Shown: piece by piece, positions 1 through 9,954 of the stretch
Layout of the letters: each line of letters opens with the position of its first letter
Position numbering within the stretch: position 1 is the stretch's first letter
NCBI GenBank assembly: GCA_012520735.1
Contig: JAAYNR010000025.1
Coordinates: 1 to 32,980 of the forward strand
Direction: 5' to 3'
Length of the DNA stretch: 32,980 bases
Origin: Lentisphaerota bacterium
Lineage (GTDB): Bacteria > Verrucomicrobiota > Kiritimatiellia > RFP12 > JAAYNR01
Program-made: the position numbers and the translations under genes
Notes under the pieces: generated by a model
Told to the model about the DNA's origin: nothing
The model's database searches: none
Seen by the model: only the letters and a program-made list of their open reading frames with translations

Positions 1-2
1 CA

Positions 3-1100
3 CGCATTGCCGGAAATCAGGTATTAGTGCAGCAAAGAAAGGATACAGCCTACTTTCTCCCTGAATATCTGGAAATTGACGGTACTCTTAACCCCACAAC
101 TCGTCAGTACGGCATTTATAAAGCTGTTTTGTATCAGGCGAGCCTGAAAATAAAAGGTGATTTTGCCCCGCCCGATTTCAGTGTTTGGAAGGTTAAACCC
201 GATAACGTACTCTGGGATGAGGCTATAATCGCCTTTTATGTGGCCGATCTGCGTGCTACACCCTCTACCTTAAGCATCACATTTAATAATAAGGAGTTCC
301 CTTTCCAGCCCGGTTCACGCCTGAACGGCTACAGTAGCGGAATTTACGCCCATATCCCCGGTAGTGTTGCCCCTGATAATAAACTGGAGTTTGCTACCAC
401 AGTTGAGCTTAACGGTAGTAAATCGCTCGATCTCATGCCTGTTGGCCGCCACACTATGGTAAACCTTAAGTCAATCTGGCCCGACCCTAAATTCCATGGT
501 GCCTACCTCCCCCAGACACACACTGTTACAGACGAAGGTTTTACAGCCAATTGGAGCATATCGTACTACGGCAGGTCGCAACCACAGCAATGGAATAACA
601 CAGAAGACTCTAAGGGTCTGGCCAGTTACGCAACCGCTCAATCGTTCTTTGGCATCAGCCTCCTAGCCCCGATCGACCATTACCGATTGGTGGAGCGCTC
701 TATTAAATATGGCATTCTCTTCTTGATTACAGTTTTCACCACTTTTTTTATCTTCGAAACCCGCTCCACCATAAAGCTCCACCCTGTGCAATACACCCTT
801 GTAGGTGCAGCTTTAGTCATCTTTTTCCTACTTTTGCTGGCACTCTCGGAGCTCCTGAGTTTCGGCCTCGCATATACCATCGGTGGTATCGCCTGTACAC
901 TGCTCATCTCCGCCTATAGCATCTTTGCCCTGAAAAGTAAGCACCGCGCTGCCATTATCGCCCTCACATTAGCACTGATCTATGCTATGCTCTATATAAT
1001 ACTGCAGCTTCAGGACTACGCTTTGCTGCTCGGTACTATCCTGATTTTCGCCATGTTGGCCGCTGCAATGTTTACCACCAGAAATATCAAATGGGAGTGA
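3..1100 (+). CDS. creD: CreD-like inner membrane protein, 5'-truncated by window edge
   Basis: Frame stays open upstream of the listed GTG start to the window edge (RIAGNQVLVQQRKDTAYFLPE...). C-terminal half has several TM segments and the CreD-like stretch 'GLASYATAQSFFGISLLAPIDHYRLVERSIKYGILFL...FFIFE'. Confidence 0.82.
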   Translation, partial: RIAGNQVLVQQRKDTAYFLPEYLEIDGTLNPTTRQYGIYKAVLYQASLKIKGDFAPPDFSVWKVKPDNVLWDEAIIAFYVADLRATPSTLSITFNNKEFPFQPGSRLNGYSSGIYAHIPGSVAPDNKLEFATTVELNGSKSLDLMPVGRHTMVNLKSIWPDPKFHGAYLPQTHTVTDEGFTANWSISYYGRSQPQQWNNTEDSKGLASYATAQSFFGISLLAPIDHYRLVERSIKYGILFLITVFTTFFIFETRSTIKLHPVQYTLVGAALVIFFLLLLALSELLSFGLAYTIGGIACTLLISAYSIFALKSKHRAAIIALTLALIYAMLYIILQLQDYALLLGTILIFAMLAAAMFTTRNIKWE

Positions 1101-1166
1101 AATTAACCGCTTCGCATCGCTATATCACCGAAATATCTCCTCATAAAGGCAATTTCCTGATTAGGG

Positions 1167-1195
1167 TTGACAAACAACCACATCTAACCAATAAT
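1167..1195 (+). promoter_or_regulatory. Putative sigma70-type promoter
   Basis: TTGACA (1167-1172), 17-nt spacer, AATAAT (1190-1195), about 50 nt upstream of the AGGAGG-preceded ATG at 1246. Confidence 0.5.
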
Positions 1196-1245
1196 TGCCA
1201 CACGCTTATGCGACCCTTTTTTTAGCTATAATTTTTAGGAGGCCT

Positions 1246-2868
1246 ATGAACACTTCGAAACAACCACTGGCTCCCACCGATGCCTATAATGTGGTGCGTG
1301 GCTTTGCTTTTGTCTATGCAAATGGCCGTATGTATGGTTTTGACCATAAGGTTACGCAGCAATCAACTGCCGATGCTATGGCCGCTCTAAAACGTTTTAA
1401 TGTGCGCCATGGCGATCTCCACCTCGCCATTGAAGGTAACGACTTCCAGTATGATGGCCAAATCCTCGGCCCGCCGCTAAACACTATCAGCGACTTGGCA
1501 CGTTGTCTCAACACTATGCAGGCTCCATCGCTCGTTTTTAAGAAAGGGATCGCAGAAAGTGAAGTAACTGCGTTTCTCCGCCTCCTTTTCGCCAACCCCG
1601 CCACGGTCAGTAATGCGGGAGGACTAACCTCTCTCATCGAACAGGCCGGTATGTCTAATATTCGTGTTGCACACTACTCTTACCAACGTATTACCGAAGA
1701 GCAGATAGTAGTCGACAAAACCTCCGCCACCGACGACTCCATGGCAGATGCCGTAACTATTCTCGAAGGGCTGTTTGATAAAGCCGCCCCCGAAGAGGCT
1801 CAACAAAAAGCCGTCACAAAAACCAACTTGGACGATAAACAGGTTGTCAGTCAACTCTCTAAAATGGCAGCCCCACCGCCTGACACCGATCTCAGCGGCC
1901 CCGAGGTTGTCGCCACTCAGGCCGTTGAACGTCTGCAGAATATGAGCGACCGCCTCCTTGAAGATCCTGCCAACCGCACACTTAAAGGTCGCCGCGCCAT
2001 CCGTAAAATAATTAAAGATGCCGAAATCGACATCACCGATCGCTTGCAACGCCTTGGAGCCGATATTCAAGCGGTCGAGATGCTGGCAGCACGGGTTAAG
2101 GAGATGGTTGAAGAGCTTGCTATCGGTGGTCTCGTTGCCCAGTATATGAAACTGCAAGTCGATATGGCACAAAAGGAGCGGCGTCTCAAACGCCACATCT
2201 CCGGTGCTAAACGGCGCGGTGTCGATCCTGAAACCACTAAAGTACGCCTCTCCTCTCTGGGGCTTTCTCAAGAAGCAATCGAAAACCTCAGTACCGCTGC
2301 CATTGGTGGCAAAGGTAAAGGCAAAGGTAAGGGTAAGGGTACAGGTGGCGACGACTCCACTTCAGCCACACCTGCCGCTACCGCCGAAAACACTTTGCAA
2401 AGCCAAAGCCAACTCAGCGTCTTGTTGAAAAAACTCCAGAAAACTGTCCCCGGTGATGGTACGCTCCCCACACTTGTTGAAGAGATCCTCGACGAGATGA
2501 ACAAAACCCTTGAAAAAGCGGCCACGCGTGCCTCGGAACAGATAGAGTCGTTGCGTCAGATCACCATGATCCCTGCCGGGCGCTCCGATAATGCCGACCT
2601 CTCACGCCGTCAAGTACTAGAACTGATGGCCGAGCTCGGCCAGGAGATGCGCCAGCCCCTGACAGTAGTCATGGGTGCTGTCGATATAGTCTCTAATAAA
2701 TACCTCGGCAATCTACCCGCAGAACAGGCTCCCATGATAAAAATGGCGACCGAAAGTGCCACTGTTCTGGCCGACCTCATTGATCGAATGGTTAAAATTG
2801 CCGGCATGCCTTTCTCTCTGCAACCCGATGAAGAGATTATGAAGCGGCTCAAAAAAATCACCCCCTGA
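1246..2868 (+). CDS. Hypothetical multidomain protein with C-terminal HisKA/DHp-like segment and Gly-Lys repeat linker
   Basis: ORF 1195-2868. ATG at 1246 preferred because AGGAGG lies just upstream. N-terminus (FVYANGRMYGFDHKVTQQ...) resembles domains preceding HEAT/HD-GYP modules. C-terminus 'LMAELGQEMRQPLTVVMGAVDIV' resembles a DHp helix. Confidence 0.75.
   Translation: MNTSKQPLAPTDAYNVVRGFAFVYANGRMYGFDHKVTQQSTADAMAALKRFNVRHGDLHLAIEGNDFQYDGQILGPPLNTISDLARCLNTMQAPSLVFKKGIAESEVTAFLRLLFANPATVSNAGGLTSLIEQAGMSNIRVAHYSYQRITEEQIVVDKTSATDDSMADAVTILEGLFDKAAPEEAQQKAVTKTNLDDKQVVSQLSKMAAPPPDTDLSGPEVVATQAVERLQNMSDRLLEDPANRTLKGRRAIRKIIKDAEIDITDRLQRLGADIQAVEMLAARVKEMVEELAIGGLVAQYMKLQVDMAQKERRLKRHISGAKRRGVDPETTKVRLSSLGLSQEAIENLSTAAIGGKGKGKGKGKGTGGDDSTSATPAATAENTLQSQSQLSVLLKKLQKTVPGDGTLPTLVEEILDEMNKTLEKAATRASEQIESLRQITMIPAGRSDNADLSRRQVLELMAELGQEMRQPLTVVMGAVDIVSNKYLGNLPAEQAPMIKMATESATVLADLIDRMVKIAGMPFSLQPDEEIMKRLKKITP
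2308..2340 (+). repeat. In-frame 6-bp tandem repeat encoding (Gly-Lys)n
   Basis: ggcaaaggtaaaggcaaaggtaagggtaagggt, units of GG(C/T)AA(A/G), encoding GKGKGKGKGKG. Confidence 0.85.
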
Positions 2869-2881
2869 CAGGAGCCTCGTC

Positions 2882-5800
2882 GTGATCACTGTTTTATGGG
2901 GTAATCGCCTGGAAACACTGGCGCAACGGCTTTTTGAAGCTGCTGCCGCAGAACCCAGTACTAGCCCTGCAGATGTGTTGAACTACAAACATTGTGTCGT
3001 CGTCCCTAACCGTATTGTTCAAGGATGGTTACAGCAGGAGTTTCTCTTCTCCAGTAGGCCGAGCGGTGTAATGGCTAATTGGGAGTTTCCACTCTTAAAC
3101 ATCTTTGTTAACGACTCACTGGCGCAAATGAACAACACCGACAACGCCCCGCGCGACCCCGCCGCCCATCCTTTCAGCCGTGATGCCATGACCTGGCGTA
3201 TCTTTAACCTCCTTAGCACCACCGATCTCAACCGCAATGGGCTCTCACAGCTTAATACTTTCCTCCGCCCTAATGACCGACCTCGCTTTGAGCACCGCTG
3301 CTTTAAGCTCTCACTGCGACTCGCCACTCTTTTTGACGACTATACCGTCTACCGCCCCGACACCCTGCTCAACTGGCAACAAGGCGGCAATCGTGATGCC
3401 ACCAGTGATATCGCTTGGCAACCTACCCTGTGGCGTCTCCTTACAAGCGGTGACCTGATTAATCAGACTTATCTCGCCTCTTTCGTTAAAACTAACGACC
3501 CACAAGCCTTAAATCGAATCGACCTGGCCGCCCACTTCCGCCATGTCCACGTCTTTGCTCCCGCCATGGTGCCAACGGTCTATCTCCACTTTTTCGAAAA
3601 ACTCTCCTCTCTCATTCCGGTGACTTTTTACACCTTGAATCCCAGCGAAAACGACTGGTTTGAAGACCCTCCTCTACGCGAAACTATGCTCGAAGCACGT
3701 AACGATAGTGACACCGATTTCCACCCCGGCAACATCCTCCTCGGTCAGCAGGGGCGCGGCAACCGCAATTTCCTCGTTGAGCTGCTCGACCGTACCGCAG
3801 GTCAGGCCGAAGCCAGCTCCTGCTTCGTTGAACCAATACCGGACACCGCTCTGCAAGCACTCCAACTGCAATTACTGCAGAACCATAACGATGCCACCAC
3901 CACTCACCTCGCCAATGAACGCCCCCTCCCTTTCTCTTCAATCCAAACCCACATCTGTCATAGCCCGCTCCGTGAGGTCGAAGTACTTCGCGACCACCTC
4001 CTCCGCTGGTTCTCAGAATCAACACCACCACTGGAACCACGCCATGTTCAGGTTCAGGTCTCTGATATGGCTCTCTATGCCCCATATATACACGCCCTCT
4101 TTGCCAACCGTAACCCCAATGCCGCTAAAGCCATCCCCTACGCCATAGTTGACCGTGTCACCACGGCAGAGAGTCCGATCGTCGCCGCTTTTATCAAACT
4201 GCTCGAGCTCGCCGACAGCTACTTCACCAGTACTGAAATACTGCAACTCCTCTACTGTGATGCCATCGCCACCACTTTCGATATTGCCGACGAAAACATC
4301 ACTACCATCACAGCCTGGTGTAATCAGGCCGGTATCCGCTGGGGACATACCCAAAAACACCGCAAAAAACTGACAGGTGTCAACTTCACTCCCGCCACCT
4401 CATGGCGCCATGGCCTCGACCGTCTGCTCCTTGGCTACACTTATGGCCAACATACACTGGCACCTGACAATGCCCTACCGCTCCCTTCCGACACTGTCTC
4501 CGAAGAAGCCGCACCGTTGCTCGGTCGCTTCATCTCCCTTGTCAGTCGCCTCAGTGACTGGTCGGAAGATGCCCAAACCCCACGCCCCCCCACAGTGTGG
4601 GCTGATCGCCTCACCACCCTCATCAACTCCCTCTTCACCGCCTCTAACGATAACTACCTGGAGATAGCCACTATCCGCAACGCCGTTGACCTCCTCGCAA
4701 AAAGCGGCCATGCCGCCAACTGTGATCGTAACGTCTCGCTGGCAACCATCCGCGAAGCCCTGAACACCCACCTGAAATCGGCCAACGGCGGTGACGACCC
4801 TGGTGCTAATGCCGTGGTCTTCAGTGCCCTCGGCCCCGGCAGTACTATGCCGCGTCGCATCGTCTGCCTCCTCGGTATGGCCGACAGCTCCTTCCCGCGC
4901 CAAAACAACCGCACCGCTTACGACCTCCTGCGCCGCCAACCCCGTTTTGGCGACCGCTCTCTCCGACAGGAAGACCGCATGGCTTTCCTCGAAGCCATGC
5001 TCAATGCCCGCGAACGCCTCTATCTCAGTTATACCGGCTTCTCAACTAAAGACAACTCCACTATCCAACCCGCCGTACCGTTGCAGGAACTTCGTGAGGC
5101 TGCCACACGTGCTACGGGCAACACACATTGCCCACCTGTCACTACCCACCACCTCCACCCCCACCATACCGCTTATTTCTCCAACACCAAAGATAACAAC
5201 CTCTTCTCATACTCCCGCTCCTCTTTTAAAACTGCGCAGCAATTGGCAACACTACAAACAAAAAAAGCCCAGCCAACCGTAACCGCCGCTTTTGCTGCGT
5301 CGCCAACCACTCTGCCAAATACCGCTCGCCGCTCTCTCGCCCTAAATGAACTGATCGAATTTTATAAAAACCCCGCCAAGTTCTTCTACAATAATAGGCT
5401 CAGCGCCTGGCTCAGTCCCCGCCGCGAGGATATCCCCGATGAGCAGGAGCCATTCACGACTAACGCACTCGAAAATTATCAAATTAATGAAAAAATAATT
5501 ACCGCTTTTGTCAAAAACACCACTGACGAAACCACGGCTCTGAATAATCTCTATAACACTTTACTGCAGCAGGGCAACCTCCCTCTGGGCAATTATGGAG
5601 AGGAGTTTTTCAATAAACAAACCTCTGAAATCAAAAAAATATTGGAAAACAAAGAAGCATCACTATTAACCATATTGAAAAAATGGGATAAAGCCACCTC
5701 TGAACCTGCCACACTCGATATCGAAAACTTCACCGTCAACGGCGCAATTAAAGTCCTCCCTCGGGAGTTTGATAATGCTGCTGCCGTCACTGAACCCGAT

Positions 5801-6250
5801 TTCCGTTACAGCAGTGACAAAACCAGCGACCGTCTGGCATGTTGGCTACGCCTCCTCTTCGCTACAGCCTGTGGCTATAACCGTGATATAATTTACCACC
5901 GTAAAAACAAAAAAACTTTAATTTTTACAGGACCAGACAATGCCGATATAGCAAAAGATTTCCTGCGAAACCTCGTTAAAATCTACTCTGATAACTTTGA
6001 TCAAATCGCCCCTTTCATCCCTAATGTCTCTTGCGCATACTATAAAGCTTTGCAAGAAAGCCCCGGCAATAGAGCTGAAGCATTAGACAAAGCCAAACAA
6101 TTGTGGTTGAAACCTGGTTACAACGGCAAAGCCGATAAAGATGACCCATACTATTTTACCGCTTTTGGCGAAGACGGCCCTACAAGCCTCGACCGTTTTA
6201 CCGACATCGCGCAGACAGTATTCTCCCAACACTTTGAACTGACAAAATAA
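2882..6250 (+). CDS. recC: Exodeoxyribonuclease V gamma subunit (RecC)
   Basis: 1122-aa ORF with GTG start. RecC-like features: 'NRIVQGWLQQ', 'IVCLLGMADSSFPRQ', 'EFYKNPAKFFYNNRL'. Immediately followed by recB. Confidence 0.92.
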   Translation: MITVLWGNRLETLAQRLFEAAAAEPSTSPADVLNYKHCVVVPNRIVQGWLQQEFLFSSRPSGVMANWEFPLLNIFVNDSLAQMNNTDNAPRDPAAHPFSRDAMTWRIFNLLSTTDLNRNGLSQLNTFLRPNDRPRFEHRCFKLSLRLATLFDDYTVYRPDTLLNWQQGGNRDATSDIAWQPTLWRLLTSGDLINQTYLASFVKTNDPQALNRIDLAAHFRHVHVFAPAMVPTVYLHFFEKLSSLIPVTFYTLNPSENDWFEDPPLRETMLEARNDSDTDFHPGNILLGQQGRGNRNFLVELLDRTAGQAEASSCFVEPIPDTALQALQLQLLQNHNDATTTHLANERPLPFSSIQTHICHSPLREVEVLRDHLLRWFSESTPPLEPRHVQVQVSDMALYAPYIHALFANRNPNAAKAIPYAIVDRVTTAESPIVAAFIKLLELADSYFTSTEILQLLYCDAIATTFDIADENITTITAWCNQAGIRWGHTQKHRKKLTGVNFTPATSWRHGLDRLLLGYTYGQHTLAPDNALPLPSDTVSEEAAPLLGRFISLVSRLSDWSEDAQTPRPPTVWADRLTTLINSLFTASNDNYLEIATIRNAVDLLAKSGHAANCDRNVSLATIREALNTHLKSANGGDDPGANAVVFSALGPGSTMPRRIVCLLGMADSSFPRQNNRTAYDLLRRQPRFGDRSLRQEDRMAFLEAMLNARERLYLSYTGFSTKDNSTIQPAVPLQELREAATRATGNTHCPPVTTHHLHPHHTAYFSNTKDNNLFSYSRSSFKTAQQLATLQTKKAQPTVTAAFAASPTTLPNTARRSLALNELIEFYKNPAKFFYNNRLSAWLSPRREDIPDEQEPFTTNALENYQINEKIITAFVKNTTDETTALNNLYNTLLQQGNLPLGNYGEEFFNKQTSEIKKILENKEASLLTILKKWDKATSEPATLDIENFTVNGAIKVLPREFDNAAAVTEPDFRYSSDKTSDRLACWLRLLFATACGYNRDIIYHRKNKKTLIFTGPDNADIAKDFLRNLVKIYSDNFDQIAPFIPNVSCAYYKALQESPGNRAEALDKAKQLWLKPGYNGKADKDDPYYFTAFGEDGPTSLDRFTDIAQTVFSQHFELTK

Positions 6251-6251
6251 C

Positions 6252-9200
6252 ATGGACGACTTTACCCAATGGATCGGTGATCCCGAAAAAGACTGCACCG
6301 GTGGCGCACTGGTCGAAGCCAGTGCCGGCACCGGCAAAACCTATAATATCCAAAACTTCTATCTGCGACTAGTCGTCTCGCATGGGCTTAGAGTCGAAAA
6401 CATTCTGGTTGTCACTTTTACCGAAGCCGCCACGCAGGAGCTACGCGACCGCCTCCGTTGTATCCTTAACGATTGCCACAATTTTTTAAACACTACACCT
6501 GATAACAACAACGCTGCCCGACTCACCCCCATTACCACCCTCCCCCTCCTCGATCCTCCTGCGAACCAGAATGCAAATGGCGTAAGAGCTGAACAGCTCC
6601 GCCGCGTACGGCGTGCTTTAATCGACTTCGACAGTGCCGCAATTTTCACCATTCACGGTTTCTGCAATCGCGTCCTCCAACGCTACGCCTTTGAATGCGG
6701 CACCGACCCCGATGCCGAACTTATCTCCGAACAAACCGAAATCATCACCGATATTTGTCGCATCTGGTGGCGCGAAAACAACTACTCCACCCCGGATACT
6801 GCCGCTTGTAACCCCTTTGCAAAATTTGAATATCTTGTCAAAGCCGTCACAGCCGCCGCCGCTGATTTCGATGCCACACTAAAACCGACAATCTCTGAAG
6901 AAGAGTGTTACGAAATATTAAATAACTTAAAAAACAGCCTGAGTGATGACCTCACAAAAATACCCGAAGCTGCCGGCACCAACGAAGCTACCCGTAAATT
7001 AGAAGAACAATTGCAAAAAATAAAATCTAAAAACAAGCAGATCTCAATCCCGTTTTCACATCTTTACGAATTTTTTGCTGCCATACCCGCAGACGGAAAA
7101 GTTTTTTGGAAATTCCCTGGAGATTCCAAGAAAAAAGAGATATCACTACGCCTCCCCGAAAGTGCGGGTCTCATTGCTAATGCCAAACAAGCCCTTTTTG
7201 CCTTGCAAGCTGCTATTGCCACACAGTTGCGCTATAAGATAAATGACTCTCTACTCGACCGTAGCGCCATCACTTACGACGCCATGCTGCTCCGTTTGCG
7301 ACAGGCTCTCCGTGATGCCCAAGGCGGCGAGCGACTCAAAGAAGTTTTACGAGCTGAGTTTAAAGCTGCGCTGATTGATGAGTTTCAAGATACTGATCCT
7401 GTCCAGTATGAGATTTTTAAGACCCTCTTTGGCAGCAGTGACTCCCCCTTTCTCATGGTTGGCGACCCCAAACAGTCGATCTACAGCTTCCGCAGTGGCG
7501 ATATCTTCACTTACTACCAAGCCGCCAGCGAGATCAAAAATAATAACAAGGCATCGCTTGGCACCAACTACCGCTCTGAAAATAACCTCGTAGAAGCCGT
7601 TAACGACTTTTTCCAGGAGGGTGACACTACCAGCCAATGCACCTTTATGTCACCACACATCACTTTCTTCAGGGTTAAATCGCATGGTGTCAAACCTGAG
7701 CACCAGTTGTGTGATAACACTGTCACCCCCGACCCCCAACCATTTAAAATCAGGTATTATATCCACACCGGCAAGCCAAGTAAGGATGCCCCAGTCACCT
7801 CACAGATATACAACGACACTGCTGATGAAATCGTGCGGCTGCTCAACTCCTCCAATGGCATCACTTTAGGAGACAGACATCTGCGGCCATCCGACATCGC
7901 CATCCTCACCTGCACCCACGACGAAGCCTCGCATATTGCCACCGCGCTCGCCAAACGCCGCATCCCTTTTGTTAAACAGCCCAGCAAATCGATATTCTCT
8001 TCACCGCTCGCCCAAGATTTTGCCCTCCTCCTCACCGCCTTGCTTAACCCCTTTGACCAGCGTGCTGTTAACAGCACGCTGGCTACCAACCTTCTCCGCA
8101 ACGCCTGTAAACAAACTCCAACTGCCGACACCTCTGATATACTCGGCTTTGATGAGTGGATTGCCCTTTTCCGTGAAGCCCACACCATCTGGCTGCAACG
8201 CTCATTTTTTGAAGCCTTTCAGTTTATCAATAGCTATGTCGATATCTACGCCCACCTCGTATCCTGCAAAAGCATTGACCCTGAAGCCGACATCGCCACA
8301 GTGAGGCAACTGGCTGAAATCTGCCACATCACTGCCAATAACCTCCACCTCTCGCCCACCGCCCTGCAACGTTGGTTTAGCCGCCAACTGGACAAAGAAC
8401 ATCGAGAAGAAGACGACTCATTTAAAGAGCGCCCCGCCAGTGACAATTCTGCCGTCCGTATCATGACCATTTTTGCCGCTAAAGGGCTCGAATTCCCTAT
8501 TGTTTTTGTCCCCACCTTATGGCGCAAAACACCGGCAGGCACAAACTTCCCCACCTACCATGAAGAGACAGACGGTACGGCAGAAAAAATAATCGACCTC
8601 ACCACCTCTGAAGATGGTAAAACTGCGGCCTTTAACGAAAAACTACAAGAAGACATCCGCCTCGCTTATGTCGCCCTCACCCGCGCTGTTAATCGCCTCT
8701 ATCTCACAGCCATTAAAAATGAAGACGGCGAAATATACGGTGATCCTGCTAAATATGCTCTCTCATACCTGCTGACACGCCCCTTTAAAGACGACTTTAT
8801 ATTTACAAAAGATATAGACCAACCAACCGCCCCGGCTGGAGAACCGACCTGCTGGGAAGCCCTCAACATTGAGCCACTCGACACTCCCTATAATAACGGC
8901 CAGGCCGAAGTTGACAAAAAACATGGCCACACCAGCTTCTCCGCCCTTGCCAGTCACAGTGCCACAGCCACTCCGGTAGCACGCGATATCGACAGCTCCG
9001 ATACCGATACCCCCGACCCTGAACCTCAAACCGCCGATGACATCTTCCTCTTCCCCGGCGGAGCCCGCACCGGTGACTGCTGGCACGCTATCTTCGAAAA
9101 AATCGATTTCCAGTCCGACACCACCACCATCCGGGACAAAGCTAATGCCATCCTCAACTCCTTCAACCTCTGCAAAAGCACCACCCCCGAGCTGGAACAG

Positions 9201-9809
9201 CGCAAACGCGATGCCGCACACAACATGATCGCCGCTGTTCTCCACGCCCCCCTCGGTACCCCTCCCGATACCTTCTCCCTGGCCGACATCCCCCTCACCT
9301 CACGCCGCTCCGAACTCACCTTCCACTTCCCCCTCCGGCGCGACACCCCCGACCCCAAGCTGAGCCAGCTCGCCGATATACTCACCGCCACATGGGACAC
9401 CCCCGCCCGTAATCAAACCTTCATCGACACCATTGGTAAATCACAACGCACCATCCCTCTCGGTTACCTCACCGGCTCCATCGACCTCCTCTTCCATCAC
9501 AACAATCGTTTCTATATCGTCGACTGGAAATCAAACCGCCTCGGCGGTGAAACACAAAACTTCGCCACTTCCGGCATCGCTGCCGAGATGGCCGCCCACT
9601 CCTACTACCTCCAATACCTCATCTACACCGTTGCTGTTGACGGCTTCTTGCGACAAAACCTCACCAACTACAACTACGATCAACACTTCGGTGGAGCCTA
9701 CTACCTCTTCCTCCGCGGCGTCCGCCCAAACTCCAACCACGGCATCTTTCACGACCGCCCCTCTGCCACCACCATCGCCCACCTCACCACCGCCCTCACT
9801 TACACCTAA
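6252..9809 (+). CDS. recB: Exodeoxyribonuclease V beta subunit (RecB)
   Basis: 1185-aa ORF: Walker A 'VEASAGTGKTY', UvrD-type 'LIDEFQDTDPVQYEIF', 'MVGDPKQSIYSFRSGDI', 'VALTRAVNRLYL', and a C-terminal nuclease segment 'GSIDLLFHHNNRFYIVDWKSNRLG'. Confidence 0.95.
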   Translation: MDDFTQWIGDPEKDCTGGALVEASAGTGKTYNIQNFYLRLVVSHGLRVENILVVTFTEAATQELRDRLRCILNDCHNFLNTTPDNNNAARLTPITTLPLLDPPANQNANGVRAEQLRRVRRALIDFDSAAIFTIHGFCNRVLQRYAFECGTDPDAELISEQTEIITDICRIWWRENNYSTPDTAACNPFAKFEYLVKAVTAAAADFDATLKPTISEEECYEILNNLKNSLSDDLTKIPEAAGTNEATRKLEEQLQKIKSKNKQISIPFSHLYEFFAAIPADGKVFWKFPGDSKKKEISLRLPESAGLIANAKQALFALQAAIATQLRYKINDSLLDRSAITYDAMLLRLRQALRDAQGGERLKEVLRAEFKAALIDEFQDTDPVQYEIFKTLFGSSDSPFLMVGDPKQSIYSFRSGDIFTYYQAASEIKNNNKASLGTNYRSENNLVEAVNDFFQEGDTTSQCTFMSPHITFFRVKSHGVKPEHQLCDNTVTPDPQPFKIRYYIHTGKPSKDAPVTSQIYNDTADEIVRLLNSSNGITLGDRHLRPSDIAILTCTHDEASHIATALAKRRIPFVKQPSKSIFSSPLAQDFALLLTALLNPFDQRAVNSTLATNLLRNACKQTPTADTSDILGFDEWIALFREAHTIWLQRSFFEAFQFINSYVDIYAHLVSCKSIDPEADIATVRQLAEICHITANNLHLSPTALQRWFSRQLDKEHREEDDSFKERPASDNSAVRIMTIFAAKGLEFPIVFVPTLWRKTPAGTNFPTYHEETDGTAEKIIDLTTSEDGKTAAFNEKLQEDIRLAYVALTRAVNRLYLTAIKNEDGEIYGDPAKYALSYLLTRPFKDDFIFTKDIDQPTAPAGEPTCWEALNIEPLDTPYNNGQAEVDKKHGHTSFSALASHSATATPVARDIDSSDTDTPDPEPQTADDIFLFPGGARTGDCWHAIFEKIDFQSDTTTIRDKANAILNSFNLCKSTTPELEQRKRDAAHNMIAAVLHAPLGTPPDTFSLADIPLTSRRSELTFHFPLRRDTPDPKLSQLADILTATWDTPARNQTFIDTIGKSQRTIPLGYLTGSIDLLFHHNNRFYIVDWKSNRLGGETQNFATSGIAAEMAAHSYYLQYLIYTVAVDGFLRQNLTNYNYDQHFGGAYYLFLRGVRPNSNHGIFHDRPSATTIAHLTTALTYT

Positions 9810-9954
9810 TCACCTATTTCAACCTTGTGCCACACAACCATGTTTTATTACATTGTCAGCAAGACATTTTTCAAATCTTACGGTTTACTTAAGGTTATCC
9901 AGCATATTCCCGCAGTTCTTGAAGACTAACACAAACAGGAGGATATCAACAAAT

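Noticed and set aside
1624-2271. 215-aa minus-strand ORF opposite the 1246-2868 gene
   Set aside because: Fully antisense to a better-supported ORF with RBS; no recognisable protein motifs.
9433-9951. 5' extension of the 559-aa ORF overlapping recB
   Set aside because: Out of frame with recB and low-complexity Ser/Thr/Pro-rich translation, a by-product of recB codon bias. The URO-D homology begins only around 9990.
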